This document shows positions 48,301 to 60,913 of a DNA stretch of 64,000 nt, piece after piece. Within the stretch, counting starts at the first letter, position 1; every line of letters begins with the position of its first letter. Under the pieces are notes generated by a model. It had not been told where the DNA came from. It saw only the letters and a list, made by a program, of their open reading frames with translations, and ran no database searches. The position numbers and the translations under genes were made by a program. Source of the stretch: Okapia johnstoni (taxonomy: Eukaryota; Chordata; Mammalia; Artiodactyla; Giraffidae); NCBI GenBank assembly GCA_024291935.2, contig CM044313.1, positions 80,351,001 through 80,415,000 on the forward strand, read 5' to 3'.

Positions 48301-50872
48301 TACAAGAATTTTCAGAACTTCAGAGAGCTTCTACTCTTACTTCATACTTTTATGTGTCAGGACACTAGAAGACCCAGGAAGACTAACTCACTATTTAAAG
48401 CTTCACAGGTAGTGTTGGTTTCTAGGAGAGTAGCTCCATCTCTGAGTTCATAAACTAGTGGTCATTTCATTGCTGTACTATTTACCATCATAGATCAGTT
48501 GCATTGTGAGGAAAATTGGGCTTAAGCTTTTGCAAAAGGTGTTTACAGCATATGGTATCTCTTTTTCCCAAGTTAGTACAGGATGCTGGAGGGAATAGGT
48601 GTTTTCTATACATGGTTCATTCACTAAGTATCAATCACGTATAGTATGCATATTTACCTTATTAAGCACTACAGGAAGGAAAAGCTTAAAATCAAGGTGA
48701 TGAGGATATACATGAAACACCTTAGAACAAAATTACATGCCATTAAGATACTTAGGGAACCAGCACAGGAGTACTTAGGGAGGCATGATCAAGGTGAGCT
48801 TCCTAAGAGGACAATTTTCAGCAGGAATATAGTATCAAAAACTATCAAGCTGCTTCTCATATTTTGACCCAACAAATGAAATGACAAAACTCTTCAGGAT
48901 TAGAATCAGTTTAGAGAGAGAATTTATTGTTTATTTCTACTCTTTTGAAATATTTCAGAATATTAGAGTAAAGGAGTTAAATACATACGGCATGAGAGGT
49001 GTAATTATTCTTTTTGTATCTACTTTAGAAGAACTGCAGGCTTTTCTTATTGGTTAGTTAGTTAAATAATTGGCTCAAGATTGGTTAAAATGCTAATTAA
49101 AATGGAAATAAGCGTAACCCTACTTAAGCAGTGATGTGAATTAAAGATTCTAGGCACTTTAAACAGTATTCCAGAGGCTCCTCATCTAAATGATCTCTCT
49201 CGGCATGGGTGACTAGATGGATCATGGTATTTTTCATCTCCCATACAGGAAATTATTTGGTAGTGGGGAACTGGAAGTTGAAATATTTTTTTATGGATAT
49301 GTTAAACTTGAGCCTGTGACACTAAGTAGTTGGATAGATAGGTGTAGAGTTCAGATCAGTCTAGACTAAAAATTTAGATTTGGGAACCATCAGCATGGCT
49401 GGGCATGAACAACATGGCTCAGAGAAAGAGGTGCTGTTCGAAGAGAGAAAAGATGGATTCTGGGGAAAGCCAGCAACCACCTAGATCTTTATCACTGTGC
49501 TCATATAACGCTCACATAACAGTGCTCATATATGTTAATTCCAGGTGGCTCAGATGGTAAAGAATCTGCCTGCAATGCAGGATACCCAGGTTCTATCCCT
49601 TGGTCGGGAAGGTCCCCTGGAGAAGGGCATGGCAACCCACTCCAGTATTCTTGCTGGAGAATCCCATGGACAGAGGAACCTGGTGAGCTTCAGTCCATGG
49701 AGTCGCAAAGAGTCGAACAGGACGTGAGCCACTAACACTTTCACTTTCCAAAACAAATGATCAGTAAGTTAAGTAAACATAAACATTCACAAATTGTCTG
49801 CAAACTACTGATATTCCCAAGCAAAGAAAACCATAAAACAGCCTGAAAAGCATCTGAGACATACAAGAGCCCTAATTGCTTGGTGTGGCAGTAGACACAG
49901 CTAGCAGGACCCTGGGCTTGCTGTTGACATAGAGCAGGGTCTTCTCTCACTCCTCCACTCTCCTGTTACATGGTTCTGATTTGAGGAAGAGGGAAGGACA
50001 GTATCAAAGTAACATTAAGGTAATAAAATTGAGGCAGAGCCCCCTAGATTCCTTCTGTGACTGGCTTTTTGCAAAGTCATTTATTAGTTGCTAGCTCTCT
50101 GTACTCCTGCAGCATCCTACAGGAAGCTTTATTATGTCATTGTTACAGTGCCTTGTCTACAGCTGTCTACGTACCTGTTTCCCTCACCAGAATGAGCTTC
50201 TTAAGGAAGTGTTTGCTTATTTGGATACTAATGTGGCTTATTGTTAAACCAACGAATAAATGAATTGCTCATTTTCGACTATAGGTTATCTACTTTTGGG
50301 AATGCAGGAAGCTCCCACCTTGACTATCCCAAAGATTCTGATTTGATGGAATCATTTCAGTGCAGTCAGACCCAGGTCAACAGGTCAGTAGGTTGCCATT
50401 TGGTGATAAAGGCGAGGTTAAATACTATATTTCTATTAAATAAATTTTTTTAAGACTTTCACTGTGTAAATAAAAGTATAGCAAAAAATAAATAGTAGGT
50501 TGCTGGGTTTACTTGGGAATTTGGCGTTGTAATAGTGAATTAAATTTTCAAAATGAAAATATTAGCAAATTGGACAGCTATTTGATTCTGTTCTTATATT
50601 TGCTGTTTGGTAGTTCTAGGCTAACTTTTGTCCTTTACTTGGAATTATGCTTTAAGTGTGTCCAAATAACAGCTTTTTGTTTACTTTTCTGCAGATACAA
50701 GATTTCTTTGCTGAAACCCTCTACAAAGGCATTAGTCCTGTCTTGTAAGGTATCTATTCGAACAGATAACCGAGGGTTCCTCTCATTACAGTATATGATT
50801 AGAAATGAAGATGGACAAATATGCTTTGTGGAATATTACTGCTGTCCTGATGAAGAAGTTCCTGACTCTTAG
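45385..50872 (+). CDS. RAD1: RAD1, checkpoint DNA clamp subunit (5 coding exons, 279 aa)
   Basis: Subunit of the RAD9-RAD1-HUS1 (9-1-1) clamp, a PCNA-like ring loaded at damaged DNA that supports ATR signalling (established knowledge). Coding exons: 45385-45579, 46528-46636, 47949-48207, 50285-50383, 50695-50872. Junctions are GT-AG and phase is kept through 840 nt to a TAG stop. The protein starts MPLLTQRIPDENDYCLVASL and contains the family stretches FREHATCFATKNGIKV, LRMCYQGYGYPLMLFLEEGG and VSIRTDNRGFLSLQYMI, covering both PCNA-like halves. It ends in PDS, while human RAD1 (282 aa) as I recall ends in PESES; part of the difference also lies near residue 12. The start has A at -3. An upstream ATG at 45371 opens a nine-codon frame overlapping this start. 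Expression is probably driven from the CpG island shared with BRIX1. Confidence 0.97.
45795..45965 (-). mobile_element. MIR SINE
   Basis: Reverse MIR with 'taatcctcacaacagtccta', 'ggaaactgagacactaagtg' and 'gtcctatagctggcaagtgg'. RAD1 intron 1. Confidence 0.75.
47689..47708 (+). repeat. (T)20 homopolymer in RAD1 intron 2
   Basis: Run of 20 T, 240 bp upstream of exon 3, outside the usual polypyrimidine tract window. Confidence 0.9.
49543..49748 (+). mobile_element. Bov-tA SINE
   Basis: CCAGGTGGCTCAGATGGTAA head to GAGTCGAACAGGACGTGAGC. RAD1 intron 3, sense orientation. Confidence 0.85.
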
Positions 50873-50884
50873 TCTTCAGTATGG

Positions 50885-50942
50885 CAGTTCACGCACTGTT
50901 TATGTGCACATGACAGTTCACGCACTGTTTATGTACACATGC
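50885..50942 (+). repeat. 29-bp tandem duplication in RAD1 3'UTR
   Basis: Two adjacent copies (50885-50913 and 50914-50942) of a 29-bp unit beginning CAGTTCACGCACTG, differing at two positions. It begins 12 bp after the RAD1 stop codon. Confidence 0.9.
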
Positions 50943-51327
50943 ATAGTAGGTCATGTTCTCCTGCTGAGTGCAGTGCCCTTCATGACTTCCTGTTAAGATT
51001 CTCTAAGGGGAAGAAGTGGGGAGGAGAGCACAGTCCCTGTCCCCTGATAGCTGCTGTAGGTTTTGTCAGTAATGTTGTCACATAGTCATAGATGATCCAG
51101 TACTCGACTAGTCTGTGGTTCTGTCTTTTGAACTCATGGAAATTGTTATAAGTCAAGGTACATAAGTTTTATGTGTTACTCTACTTAAGTAGGACATTCC
51201 AAGAGTATAAAAGTGTGAAGTTTGGTGAAGCCATATCAGAAATGTTCTTTTATTTATTTACTATTAGAAAAAGCAGTAGCATATGGGCATCACTTCTAGT
51301 TGGAATTTTGAAGACTCTGTCATAAAG

Positions 51328-51483
51328 CAGTGGTTCTCAGAGTGTCATGCCTAGACCACCTGGAAACTTGTCAGGAACTCCAGGGGCGGGGCCAGCAATC
51401 TGTAGTTTAAACAGCTTCCCCACTCGTCGCTGCCCCCCACCCCCGCCAAGATTCTGATCTTTGCTAAAGCTTGAGAACCACTG
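51328..51483 (+). mobile_element. MER5A element with both ends
   Basis: Starts CAGTGGTTCTCAGAGTGTC and ends CTTGAGAACCACTG (inverted terminal repeats). Flanking 8-mers TCATAAAG (51320-51327) and TTTTAAAG (51484-51491) agree at 6 of 8 positions, as expected of an old hAT target duplication. Probably inside the RAD1 3'UTR. Confidence 0.8.
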
Positions 51484-51747
51484 TTTTAAAGGATAGTTTT
51501 TAAAAATAGCATTTTAATTGCATTGAAGTGACTGCTTTTACAGGTGATTTCTTTGCAAGTGTTCTGAAGTTTAGGTGTCACCAAACAAGTCTGAATAATT
51601 ATATGATTTTTTTTACATTTTGAAGGCATCTATGAACATGATACAAAACAGTCTTCAGAATTACAGATTTTCATCTTGTTCTGAAAACCATTAATTGTAG
51701 TAAGTACTTATTAGATACCTTCTATTTGCCTATAAGAGTTCCTCAAC

Positions 51748-52028
51748 TAGGGCTTCCCACGTGGATCAGTGGTAAAGAATCCACCTGCCAATGCAGGAGA
51801 CCCAGGTTCCATACCTGATTCTGAAGATCTCCATCCCTGATCCTGGAAGATCCCACATTCTTTGGAGCAACTATGCCCGTGCATCACAACTGCTGAGCCT
51901 GTACTCTAGAGCTTGGGAGCTGCAGCTACTGAGCTCATGTGCCCTAGAGCCCGTGCTCTGCACTTAGAGAAAAGGTTGCACATGACGAAGACCTAGTACA
52001 ACCAAAAATAATTTTTTTTTTTTTTAAA
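51748..52028 (+). mobile_element. CHR-type SINE
   Basis: GGCTTCCCACGTGGATCAGTG head, 'ctgctgagcctgtactctag' body and an end running into T13. Target duplication GTTCCTCAAC (51738-51747) and GTTTCTCAAC (52029-52038). Confidence 0.8.
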
Positions 52029-52625
52029 GTTTCTCAACCAAACCAAGGCATATCTCAGTGGGCGGGCACGTAGGCGCTGCTCCCAGGTACCTGTACAGCT
52101 CATGCGGTGCTGGGTATCTAGCCCAGGGTGAATGCCCGACAACTAGTTAAGTCTCCCAGGCAATCTCGGGATGCCCAGCTGGTACAAAAGTCGTTTTGTA
52201 AAGTTATAGTATGTGTTCAAGAAGGAAATGATTGAATCTGTCAAATGTCCAGATATTTTTTTGTCTCGATAAGCATTAAGAACAAAACACGTCTAAAACA
52301 TAATTATGAAAATACTTAATCAGTAAACATTTCAAGGACTACAGTTTTCCTTTAAATTTAAAATTGAGCCATTACTTGGTTTTTTTCCATTGGCATGTCT
52401 AGTATCTAAAATAGTGCCAGGATAGAGTAAATATTCATCAGATAAAAGGACCTCCATTTTCTAATTATAAGTCACTATGAAAGTTGAACCTATAAAGAAT
52501 TTATATACATATAATATACGTTTATATACATATAAATACATATTGATTAAATAAGACTGACATTTTTGCACATTTAAGACTACTATTTCAGCTAAACATC
52601 TTGAGTTACTTAGAATTCAGAAGCT

Positions 52626-53220
52626 AATAAATTTAATTCTTTCTCAGTCACCCTAACAAGATATGATTTAATAAAGAATTTTCTAGTTATGTGTGTTCTG
52701 TAAGTGTAAGTAAGTAAGTGTTAGTTGCTCAGTCGTGCCCGACTTTGCGACCCCATGGACTGCAGCCCACCAGGCTCCTGTGTCCATGAGATTTTCCAGG
52801 CAAGGATACTGGAGTGGGTTGCCATTTCCTTCTCCAGGGGATCTTCCTAACCCAGGGGTTGAACCCAGGTCTCCTGCACTGCAGGCAGATTCTTTACCGA
52901 CTAAGCTACAAGGGGTTTGACTCCCTTATTTGCTAGCTTAACTTTGTTCAAGTTCTTATAAGAGACCACTGCGGGGAGCACTTCCTTGGGCAACGCAGAT
53001 GCTTTGGTGACTATAAGTTGAGTTCACGTGTCACAAAAGACTAAGATTTAGCTTTGCCTTTTTGAAGTTTACCTCATATTTCTAACAAAATTGTACTTAT
53101 GGTAGCTATTTTTTTCTATTTTTAATTAGTTTATTCCCTACTTATGATGTGCTTCCACCTAGAACTGATGGAATGATTCAAAACAAAAATAAAAGGTTAA
53201 ATTTTACTGTTGTAATAAAA
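52626..53220 (+). terminator. Candidate poly(A) signals for RAD1
   Basis: AATAAA hexamers on the plus strand at 52626-52631 and 52670-52675, with further ones near 53189 and 53215. Using any of these gives a 3'UTR of about 1.8-2.3 kb that would include a MER5A element and a CHR-type SINE. Which one is used cannot be decided from sequence. Confidence 0.3.
52708..52915 (-). mobile_element. Bov-tA SINE
   Basis: Minus strand, from a TAAG-repeat edge at about 52700 to the reverse of the head (CTTGTAGCTTAGTCGG) near 52912. Near the candidate RAD1 3' end. Confidence 0.85.
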
Positions 53221-55484
53221 ATAAGTCAATAAGTCTTGTAATACGTTTTGTTTTTTTTTACAAGAAGCCACACAGTTTCTGTGATACTCTCAAGTCCTGC
53301 TAAGCATTAGTACCATTGCTGAAAGGGCAGCATGTGGCAGCCCCTACAGCTTAGGGTGGGTAGGGGGTTCAGAACTACAAAGACTCCCTTTTCCCCTTTC
53401 CGTCTTCATACTGCTGGCTCTTGTCCCCACCTGAAATGAAATCTGTTGGGTCCTGAGGAATTGGGAAATAGTATTTTCTCTTTTCCCCAGTTTGTATTCG
53501 TAGCATTTTTATACGTGTGTCAGGTTACGTGCTCCCCTGCAGCAGTTAGCAGCTGTACTGTGGGTTTTCCTGCTCCAGCAGTGGGCAGCTCAACCTCTAA
53601 TCAGAAATGCCCCAGGCAGCTGGTACGGGTGTTCCTGGCATCCATATCTCAGTCACTTCAGAAGCCTCAATAATTAAAAGAGTAAATGTTTGAAGTAGGT
53701 TATCTTTTTGAAATTTATAGCTCATTGACTGGATGTAACTCCTAGTTAATAGTAGTGGCTCTCATTGGTAAAACTAGAGGTATTCAGGATATGTGAACTA
53801 AATTATTTCAGAGTAGTTCCCCATCCCTTTATGGAAAGAATATAAGAATCTAGTGAGGCCTGTAGTCTGTACCCTGTAGTCTGTACTGGTGCCTGAGGCT
53901 TGACTTTTACTTCCTGCCATTTGTCTAGGGATTTCTATTGCTTGTTGCTGACTGGATTAAGACAGTCCCATCTCTGAAATAGTCAGGTTTGCCTTAAGTG
54001 GACCTTTGTTGTAAAGTGATGGGTGAACTGCCAACACATGGAGGTAAGGTATCACTGAATTTAGCTGGTTGCATAAACTCTTTGTATGCTTGCTAATGAA
54101 CATTTATTAAACTTTATATGTGGGAGAGTTTGAGCTGGGCTTGGTTTTGTTTTCTTTCTAATTCGGTTACATGGACTGAAAGAAAGTAGCTAACCCTCAT
54201 CAATCTCATAAATTTCAGTGGCCAATAACTAAAGGAATGTATAAGTTGTGTATGACCTTATGGACTAGGGTGGCTGGAAACCTCAGGTGTTTTGATTGGT
54301 TGTCCAGACTGCTGCTTCCCACTGAATGAGTTTAGAAAGGAGCTTAGTTCTCAGCTCTAGTTTTCCAAGAGTGAAACTTTATATTAAGTTGTATTGTGCT
54401 GAACATTTCCAATGTGGTTTCTTAAAGCTTGGGGATTTGACAAAATAGTAACATTTTAAAACTTTTAGAACCAAGATAGATGGCAGCTTTCTATTTTGTC
54501 AGATATGAGGATGTTAAAACCATTTCATAAAACATTTTAAAATCAAAATCTCAGGGGACAGGTGGGAATTTTATACTGTCAACAAAGAAAAAACGAGATA
54601 CTAAAAATAATTTCAAATGAGACAACAGGGTTACACAATAATGTTTTATTTTACAATGTAATACTTTATGCTATTGTTTTATTGATAGAGGTTTGTCCGT
54701 TTGGAAATGTTAAGACTTTGGGACCTTACAAAATAGTAAAATTTTTAAAATTTTGGTGCCACCCAAAATGGAGTCCAAGTGGCCACTTCTAATACTTTGT
54801 TTTTATCACATCATTGTTGAAAACCGGTTTTCAACTGCATGTGTGAAAATGGAAGCCACTCTTCTGAGGCTGCTTTAGTCAACTCAGCATATTCTGGGCA
54901 AGAACATCAGTCCCATCTCCAAGCAGGGCTAAAATCTGCAGTGAGGCACTGAGTGACTAGTTCGTAAGTACTTGCAGAGAAGGTCAGTGGAATATAGGTG
55001 CCTTCGGCCAGAGCTCTAAGCGGAAACCCTGCTCCTGGGTCCCAAGTTTAAAGCACTCTTGGAATCAGCTGAGGGAGAGTGGCAGCTACCAGGAGGAAGC
55101 CTAGCAGTCTGGCCAGACCACCGGATAAACCAGTATATATGTCCTCCTGCCACAGCAGAACACTGCTCACTACTAACACTGTGGATATTGGCTGATTACT
55201 AGGTTTTACAGACTAAACAGAATGAAATGAGGAAATACTTTGTTGAATGAAGAACCAAGATGTGGTTGTATAAGCACTGATGAGTGATAGAAATATTCTT
55301 AGAAACACATATGGATCCCAAAGACACAGGTGTTTGAGCTCCACTAAATCAGCTCAGGTAACTGAGGAGCAATGACAAGGGAAAAATAAAAGCTATAGTA
55401 CAAACTGAATCTGATTTCTCCTCTATCCCTCAACACACAAAGGAATATGATTTGAGAGTGCCAATTTCCTAGATACATACTGGC
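53220..55484. other. Intergenic DNA, no gene seen
   Basis: AT-rich sequence beyond RAD1. Short frames only (for example 53446-53673 and 54562-54792), without splice sites or motifs that I can support. Confidence 0.55.
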
Positions 55485-55501
55485 TCAGGGCCTTTTTGTT
55501 T

Positions 55502-55706
55502 TGAAAGTCACTCAGTCGTGTCTGATTCTCTGCAGCCCCATGGACTGTAGCCCACCTGGCTCCTCTGTCCATGGAATTCTTCAGGCCACAATACTGAAGT
55601 GGGTAGCCGTTCCTTCTCCAGGGGATCTTCCCAACCCGGGGATCAAACCCAGGTCTCCCGCATTGCAGGCAGATTCTTTACTGTCTGAGCCACCAGGGAA
55701 GCCCAT
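55502..55706 (-). mobile_element. Bov-tA SINE with target duplication
   Basis: Minus strand, head is the reverse of GGGCTTCCCTGGTGGCTCAG near 55704. Duplication TCAGGGCCTT at 55485-55494 and 55707-55716. Confidence 0.85.
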
Positions 55707-55719
55707 TCAGGGCCTTAGG

Positions 55720-57580
55720 ATTTCTTTTTTAACAACCTTGGTGAGCATTCCATTCCCAAAACAAGTCTTTTTCATCCAGTCTGGTAGGGGCAGCATAGTG
55801 GGGATGGAAAGAGTAGTCACCTGTGGTTCAGGCGACTATCTGCTTTATAGTCACTAGACTGACCATGAATGAATCAATCCCTCGTGTTCCTGGTTTCTTC
55901 ATTTACAAAAATCAAAGAGGCTTTATGGCTCTAACATGGTATGACTTCAGTAAACCAGCTTAGGTCAGTGTTCCAGAAGGTCAAACATTTCCTCAAAGAG
56001 CAATTTTAGGGACCCCAAACAGGTTATGGCTAAAGATATTTACAAGTACTGTATTAAAATGCTCACGCATAAACTACTTAGGCACGGCAGAACTTTTTTT
56101 AAAAGTCAGAACTGGAAAGAATGAAATTAGAAAAGGGGAAATGGAAGATGATGGGAGTCCCCGTGACATGAGACACTAACTTAAAGCATGTGTCTAAAAA
56201 GATTCCTTCCTCTCAGGTAACAGGATCCTGGTTTCTAATGGCCATACGTATTTTACCTGTAATGCCGTTGTTAAGTAGACCTGTTTATTTTCCAGAATCC
56301 TTGGTTCTGTTTTTGATCTGCCACTGCTATCGGTGTTGGTAAATATATTTTGTGGTCAAGAATGCTTGTTATCAACAGGTTGGCTTTATTGTTGACTATC
56401 CTGTATAGAGGTTTTCCCTTTACTGATAACAGAAGACCTAGAGGAAAGGAGAAAACCGTTTGTGCATTTTCTCTTGGTTTTTGACATCTCTCCCTCCTTC
56501 TAGCACCAACCACTGCCTTATTGAGCTAGAAGGCTGAACTCAGTCTGAGGCAACTATTTCACCAAGTGACCATCCCCCTAAAATGCTAACTCTGCTCAAG
56601 GGCCTCCAAAATGGTACTAGAGTCTTAGGTTTTCTCCCTAAAGAGCAGGGGACTTCCTTTGATTCAGACGGCAGGTGAGGGGTGTATCTAAGATATCTGG
56701 ATTGCATTTAATCATAGCTGAAAAAAAAATTAATTTAGAGCCTTTTATATATTGTTCTTGCTTTTCAGGTGATTTCTCCTCATGAGCACAGAGATTTAGA
56801 GCCCAGAGGCACTGTAATTACTAAAAAGAGGATCTGTCATTCTCATTCCCAGCCATTAAGATTTCCATACGCTGGTTTCTTGATACTGGAGAAGTTGGCT
56901 TGGAATTAGAAGTAATCTAGTCCAAGAGATTTTCTGATCCAGAAACCCGGTTTCTATTAAGTGTTCCTCAGTCACCTCCTATTTTAGACCTCAAGCCTGC
57001 AACAAGTGTGGTTTTCACAGCCCCGATGCCTGAAAAAAATCTGTTCCACAGAAATATGAGATACAAAATTTTATGAGCAACTTGAGGTTATATACAAGCC
57101 CCAGTAAAGACTGATTCATTCTGTCTACTACTGGACCGTGTAAAATACAGAAAGCTATCTGGCACTTTAATTTCCTGATCAGTAAACCAAGAGATAATAT
57201 GATTCCACATTAAAAAAAAAAAGTAAACACAAATTAAGTCAATTGCCCAGGGGTCACATAAAATCAGAGGTGGGCAGAGATCTGAGAGGGATCTCTGCTA
57301 GGGACTGCAACTAGAAACCAGCCTTGGGTCTCACTCTCTCTCACCACAAGGTGGCAGGAGTCCCCTTTCCTGAAATCAGGTCACTGAAAGGCCTCTGGCT
57401 GATACAGTGTATACATCATCTGTGCATTTAAGAAACTGTGTCAAACTGTCTTCTCTATGATACAGTGTTTCCAGGGGTAAGCTCTACCTCATTTCTGAGC
57501 TGTTAACCTGCAAAATGTTTTCCACACCAGCCTCACAGTAGCTTTTCAGTTACTAGCCCCTGTCTCTGTTTCCCTGACTG
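55720..57580. other. Intergenic DNA, no gene seen
   Basis: No recognisable exon or clear repeat. The frame at 56271-56513 (minus) has no domain that I recognise. Confidence 0.5.
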
Positions 57581-57594
57581 CCAATGGTATAGCT

Positions 57595-57727
57595 GCTGTT
57601 GCTGCTGCTAAGTCGCTTCAGTCGTGCCCGACTCTGTGCAACCCCATAGACGGCAGCCCACCAGGCTCCGCCGTCCCTGGGATTCTCCAGGCAAGAACAC
57701 TGGAGTAGGGTGCCATTGCCTTCTCCG
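57595..57727 (-). mobile_element. BOV-A2-type monomer with target duplication
   Basis: GCTGTTGCTGCTGCTAAGTC to GCCATTGCCTTCTCCG; close to consensus. Perfect duplication ATGGTATAGCT at 57584-57594 and 57728-57738, so a fairly recent insertion. Confidence 0.9.
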
Positions 57728-57789
57728 ATGGTATAGCTAGAAGGCGATAAAGTCAAAGCCCAGGTTTCAGTAAATACGAAAATAACTGT

Positions 57790-57965
57790 CATTTATTACC
57801 TGATAACCACTTTACACACATTACTTCATTTCTGTAGCAACAGTAAGAGGTACTGTTCTCATCCCCATCTTATGATGAGAAAACCAGAATTATATGTAGC
57901 TAGAAAGTGGTGGTGCTGGGGTCTGAACAGTCCTGTCTCCATGCCTAGAGCTCTTAACCACCATG
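57790..57965 (-). mobile_element. MIR SINE
   Basis: Reverse MIR: 'ttacacacattacttcattt', 'ctcatccccatcttatgatg', 'tatgtagctagaaagtggtg', 'agagctcttaacca'. Confidence 0.7.
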
Positions 57966-58559
57966 AATCATAAAGAAAAATTAGTTTATCAGGATGTGTT
58001 GAAGTCATGTTTCTATGATCAGATAAAATAGCTCATTGGTGAGATAGACATCTTTCATAAAGAATTTATTATGCCCTAAAGTGGGGCTCAAATCTGTTAC
58101 CAAACTGCCAAACTATTCGTGTACCCTCAGCTCAAACATGTGCTATATTTACCTTTTGCTTTAAATAAAACTAGACCTAAGATATTATCTCTGTGGTTCT
58201 AAATAAGGTTTTATTTGCCAAAATTTAAATCACTGACCAGTTTACAAAGAATTCAGGTAAATATAAATACAATGGCATTTTAAAAATTAATTTCTTCCCA
58301 GCATGCCAGTGGGGGAAGTTTAGTGTGTAAAAAGTTCTGGGAAGTACTTCAGGAAATAAACCTGTGCCACTTTGTGTAATTCAATTTGGTTTCTTCCTAC
58401 ACTGATTTCTGCCACAGAGCCTTTCTTCCTCCTCTGTCCCTTGGAATCAACATTGCTTACAATACCCTTTAGGAAATGCTGCCCTGTAGAGCAGCCATGA
58501 AGAACTTACCAATCCTTCCAAACGCTGACCTCTGTCAGGCTTCTGTGATTTTGCATAGT

Positions 58560-58890
58560 GAGTGCCTTCTTCCCGGGATGTCTTCTCTCCTCCATCTGGA
58601 TGAACTGTTACTCGCCCTTCAAGAAACAACTCGGGTGTAACCCTCTCCATGAAGTCCTCTCCAGACTTCTTAGATGGTCTCTCCTTGCTGCTCTTAGTGC
58701 ACTGAGACTGCTACTACAGAATCTGTATTTCACATTTGCATTATTTTCATGTTTGTCTCTTGCACTAGAGAGTTGTCTCCTTTAACAGTAATGGCCATGT
58801 TTTATTTATCTCTATTTATTTACCATCTGCAGCTCTAACTGCACCTAGGATCTAGTAGTCGCTCACCAGATACATTTGTTGAAGGAATGT
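58560..58890 (+). mobile_element. L2 LINE 3' end
   Basis: 'ctctccatgaagtcctctcc' through 'agtagtcgctcaccagatac' and 'atttgttgaaggaatgttga', the usual L2 3' end order. A MIR-like fragment (reverse) follows at 58895-58960. Confidence 0.6.
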
Positions 58891-60029
58891 TGAAGATGAG
58901 GAAAAGTGAGGCTCAGAATGTTTAGGCTACTTGAAGTCACATAGCTATCTCATAGCAGAGTTGGGACACACACACAAGATGTCTGGACTCAAGGTACACT
59001 GCTGTTTGTGCATAAATTGCAAATCCGTTGCAGAAGTTTAGTCTTCACCCACCCATGCCCCACGGCAGATGATGATAATAAATCAAGCTCCACCAGACCT
59101 AGCCTTTTGCTCTCGAACTTCAAGCATCAGTCCAGGAAATCACTACCAGAGTGGGCCCAGGTGGTGAAATATACTTGCTTTCCTTGCACTATTCCACGCT
59201 CTACCTCCTGTCATTCCATTTTTGTGGGCATGGCAGAGTGGCCATTGATTAAGTTCCCCTGATGCACTACCAAAGACCAGGTACCCTGAGTTGGCTCTTT
59301 GTGACTTAGCAGCCTCTGTTCCCCTCCACAGAGACCCTCATGTGGGAGCTAAATGCTCCTAAATGTTCACTGCTCTACCTGTCCCAGTGTTGCTAGCTAT
59401 TCCCAGAATCCTAATTTGGAAAGGCCACCGCCCCTTGGCACCTGGATGTTAGAGCAGATTTTGCTCCCCACCCACTCATACACCAAGGTCTGGCAGAATA
59501 TTTTCTCCTTTAATTTTGTAGAGGAGGCATTAGAATATATACTAATGATTGAGAAAGAATATGAATGCAGTAGCCTGGAAACAATCTAGCTTCTGGAGCA
59601 TAACTTTCATCACTAAGGTCTTGCCCAAGACTAGTCTGGCTGACAAAATTTACTGAGCGTATCCACTATTCTACTTACTGCAATTTTCTCTGGAAATAAA
59701 CACCCCAAATCCTTTTTTTACATCCTACTTTTCTTTGGCTTTCTCTCCCTAGTCCCTCAGCCCAGAAAAGGCAATTTTTGTTCACAAAGATTTTTGACCA
59801 AGAAGACAGTAGATCACTAACAGGTTAATGGGCATTGAGGTACTCTCCTCCTTTCCTCTCCTATCAAGAGAAAAGGATCCTTCTGTTGTCTTCTACAGCT
59901 TAAGAGCCATTTAAAGTTATTCAGAAGCAATTTTTCAGCATGCAGCTCTCCTAGAGATGGCTAACAAGGACAGAGTTGAAGTTAATGACCCATGCCTTCA
60001 TACTTCCAGTAAGTATGGGTGACCAGCTA

Positions 60030-60270
60030 GAGTTGCAAAAATAGCTAATATTTATTGGGCACTTACTATATATGAGATGCCATGCTACATTTTTTATGTA
60101 AATAATCTCATTTACTCTTTATTATCTTTCCTTATTATAGATGCTATTCTAATCCTCATTAGAGAAAACTGAGGCTTAGGATAACTTGCCTTATGGCACA
60201 AAGAAAGTGGAGGAGTCTGGATTCAAACAGAGGTCTGTCTGACTCTCAAGTTCATGACCTTGCATTCTAA
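60030..60270 (-). mobile_element. MIR SINE
   Basis: Reverse MIR, nearly full: 'atatttattgggcacttact', 'gagaaaactgaggcttagga', 'ctggattcaaacagaggtct'. Confidence 0.75.
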
Positions 60271-60328
60271 CAATTAGAACTGTCTACTATTGGAAAAGGC
60301 CACCTGGAGAGATTATGAGTTCCTGATT

Positions 60329-60354
60329 TGTGTGTGTGTGTGTGTGTGTGTGTG
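60329..60354 (+). repeat. (TG)13 microsatellite
   Basis: Pure TG dinucleotide repeat directly abutting the 3' end of a minus-strand SINE, so probably grown from its A-rich/CA tail. Confidence 0.95.
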
Positions 60355-60555
60355 TTAGTCGCTCAGTTGTGTTCAAACTCTTTGCTAGCCTATGGACTGT
60401 AGCCCACCAGGCTCCTCTGTCTGTGAAATTTTCTGGGCGAGAATACTGGAGGTAGCCATTTCCTCCTCCAGGAGATCTTCCTGACACAGGGATCGAACCC
60501 CCATCTCCTGCATTGGCAGGTGGATTCCTTACCACTGAGCCACCAGCGAAGCCCT
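60355..60555 (-). mobile_element. Bov-tA SINE
   Basis: TTAGTCGCTCAGTTGTGTTC to the reverse of GGGCTTCGCTGGTGGCTCAG. Confidence 0.85.
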
Positions 60556-60686
60556 ATCTAGCTAGATATATAGTTATATATATCAACCCACAGTTCCATC
60601 ATAGGGTACTAGAGAGCTGATCTCCCCATATCTTTGACAGGACTGAGTTTATATGATGCGTACTTTTCATTATCACAAATATTCTT

Positions 60687-60900
60687 GCGTGTGTGCTCAG
60701 TCGTGTCCAACTCTTTGTGACCCCATTGACTGTAGCCCACCAGGTTCCTCTGTCCATGGACTTTTCCGGGAAAGGATACTGGAGTGGGCAGCCGTTCCAT
60801 TCTCCAGGGGATCTTCCCAACCCAGGGATCAAATCTGTGTCTCCCGTATTCTCTGTGTTAGCAGGTGGATTCTCTATCATGATGCCACCTGGGAAGCCCC
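60687..60900 (-). mobile_element. Bov-tA SINE
   Basis: Minus strand; GTGTGCTCAGTCGTGTCCAA to the reverse of GGGGCTTCCCAGGTGGCATC. Has a small insertion (CTCTGTGTTAGC) near the head. Confidence 0.85.
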
Positions 60901-60913
60901 TACCACACAATAT

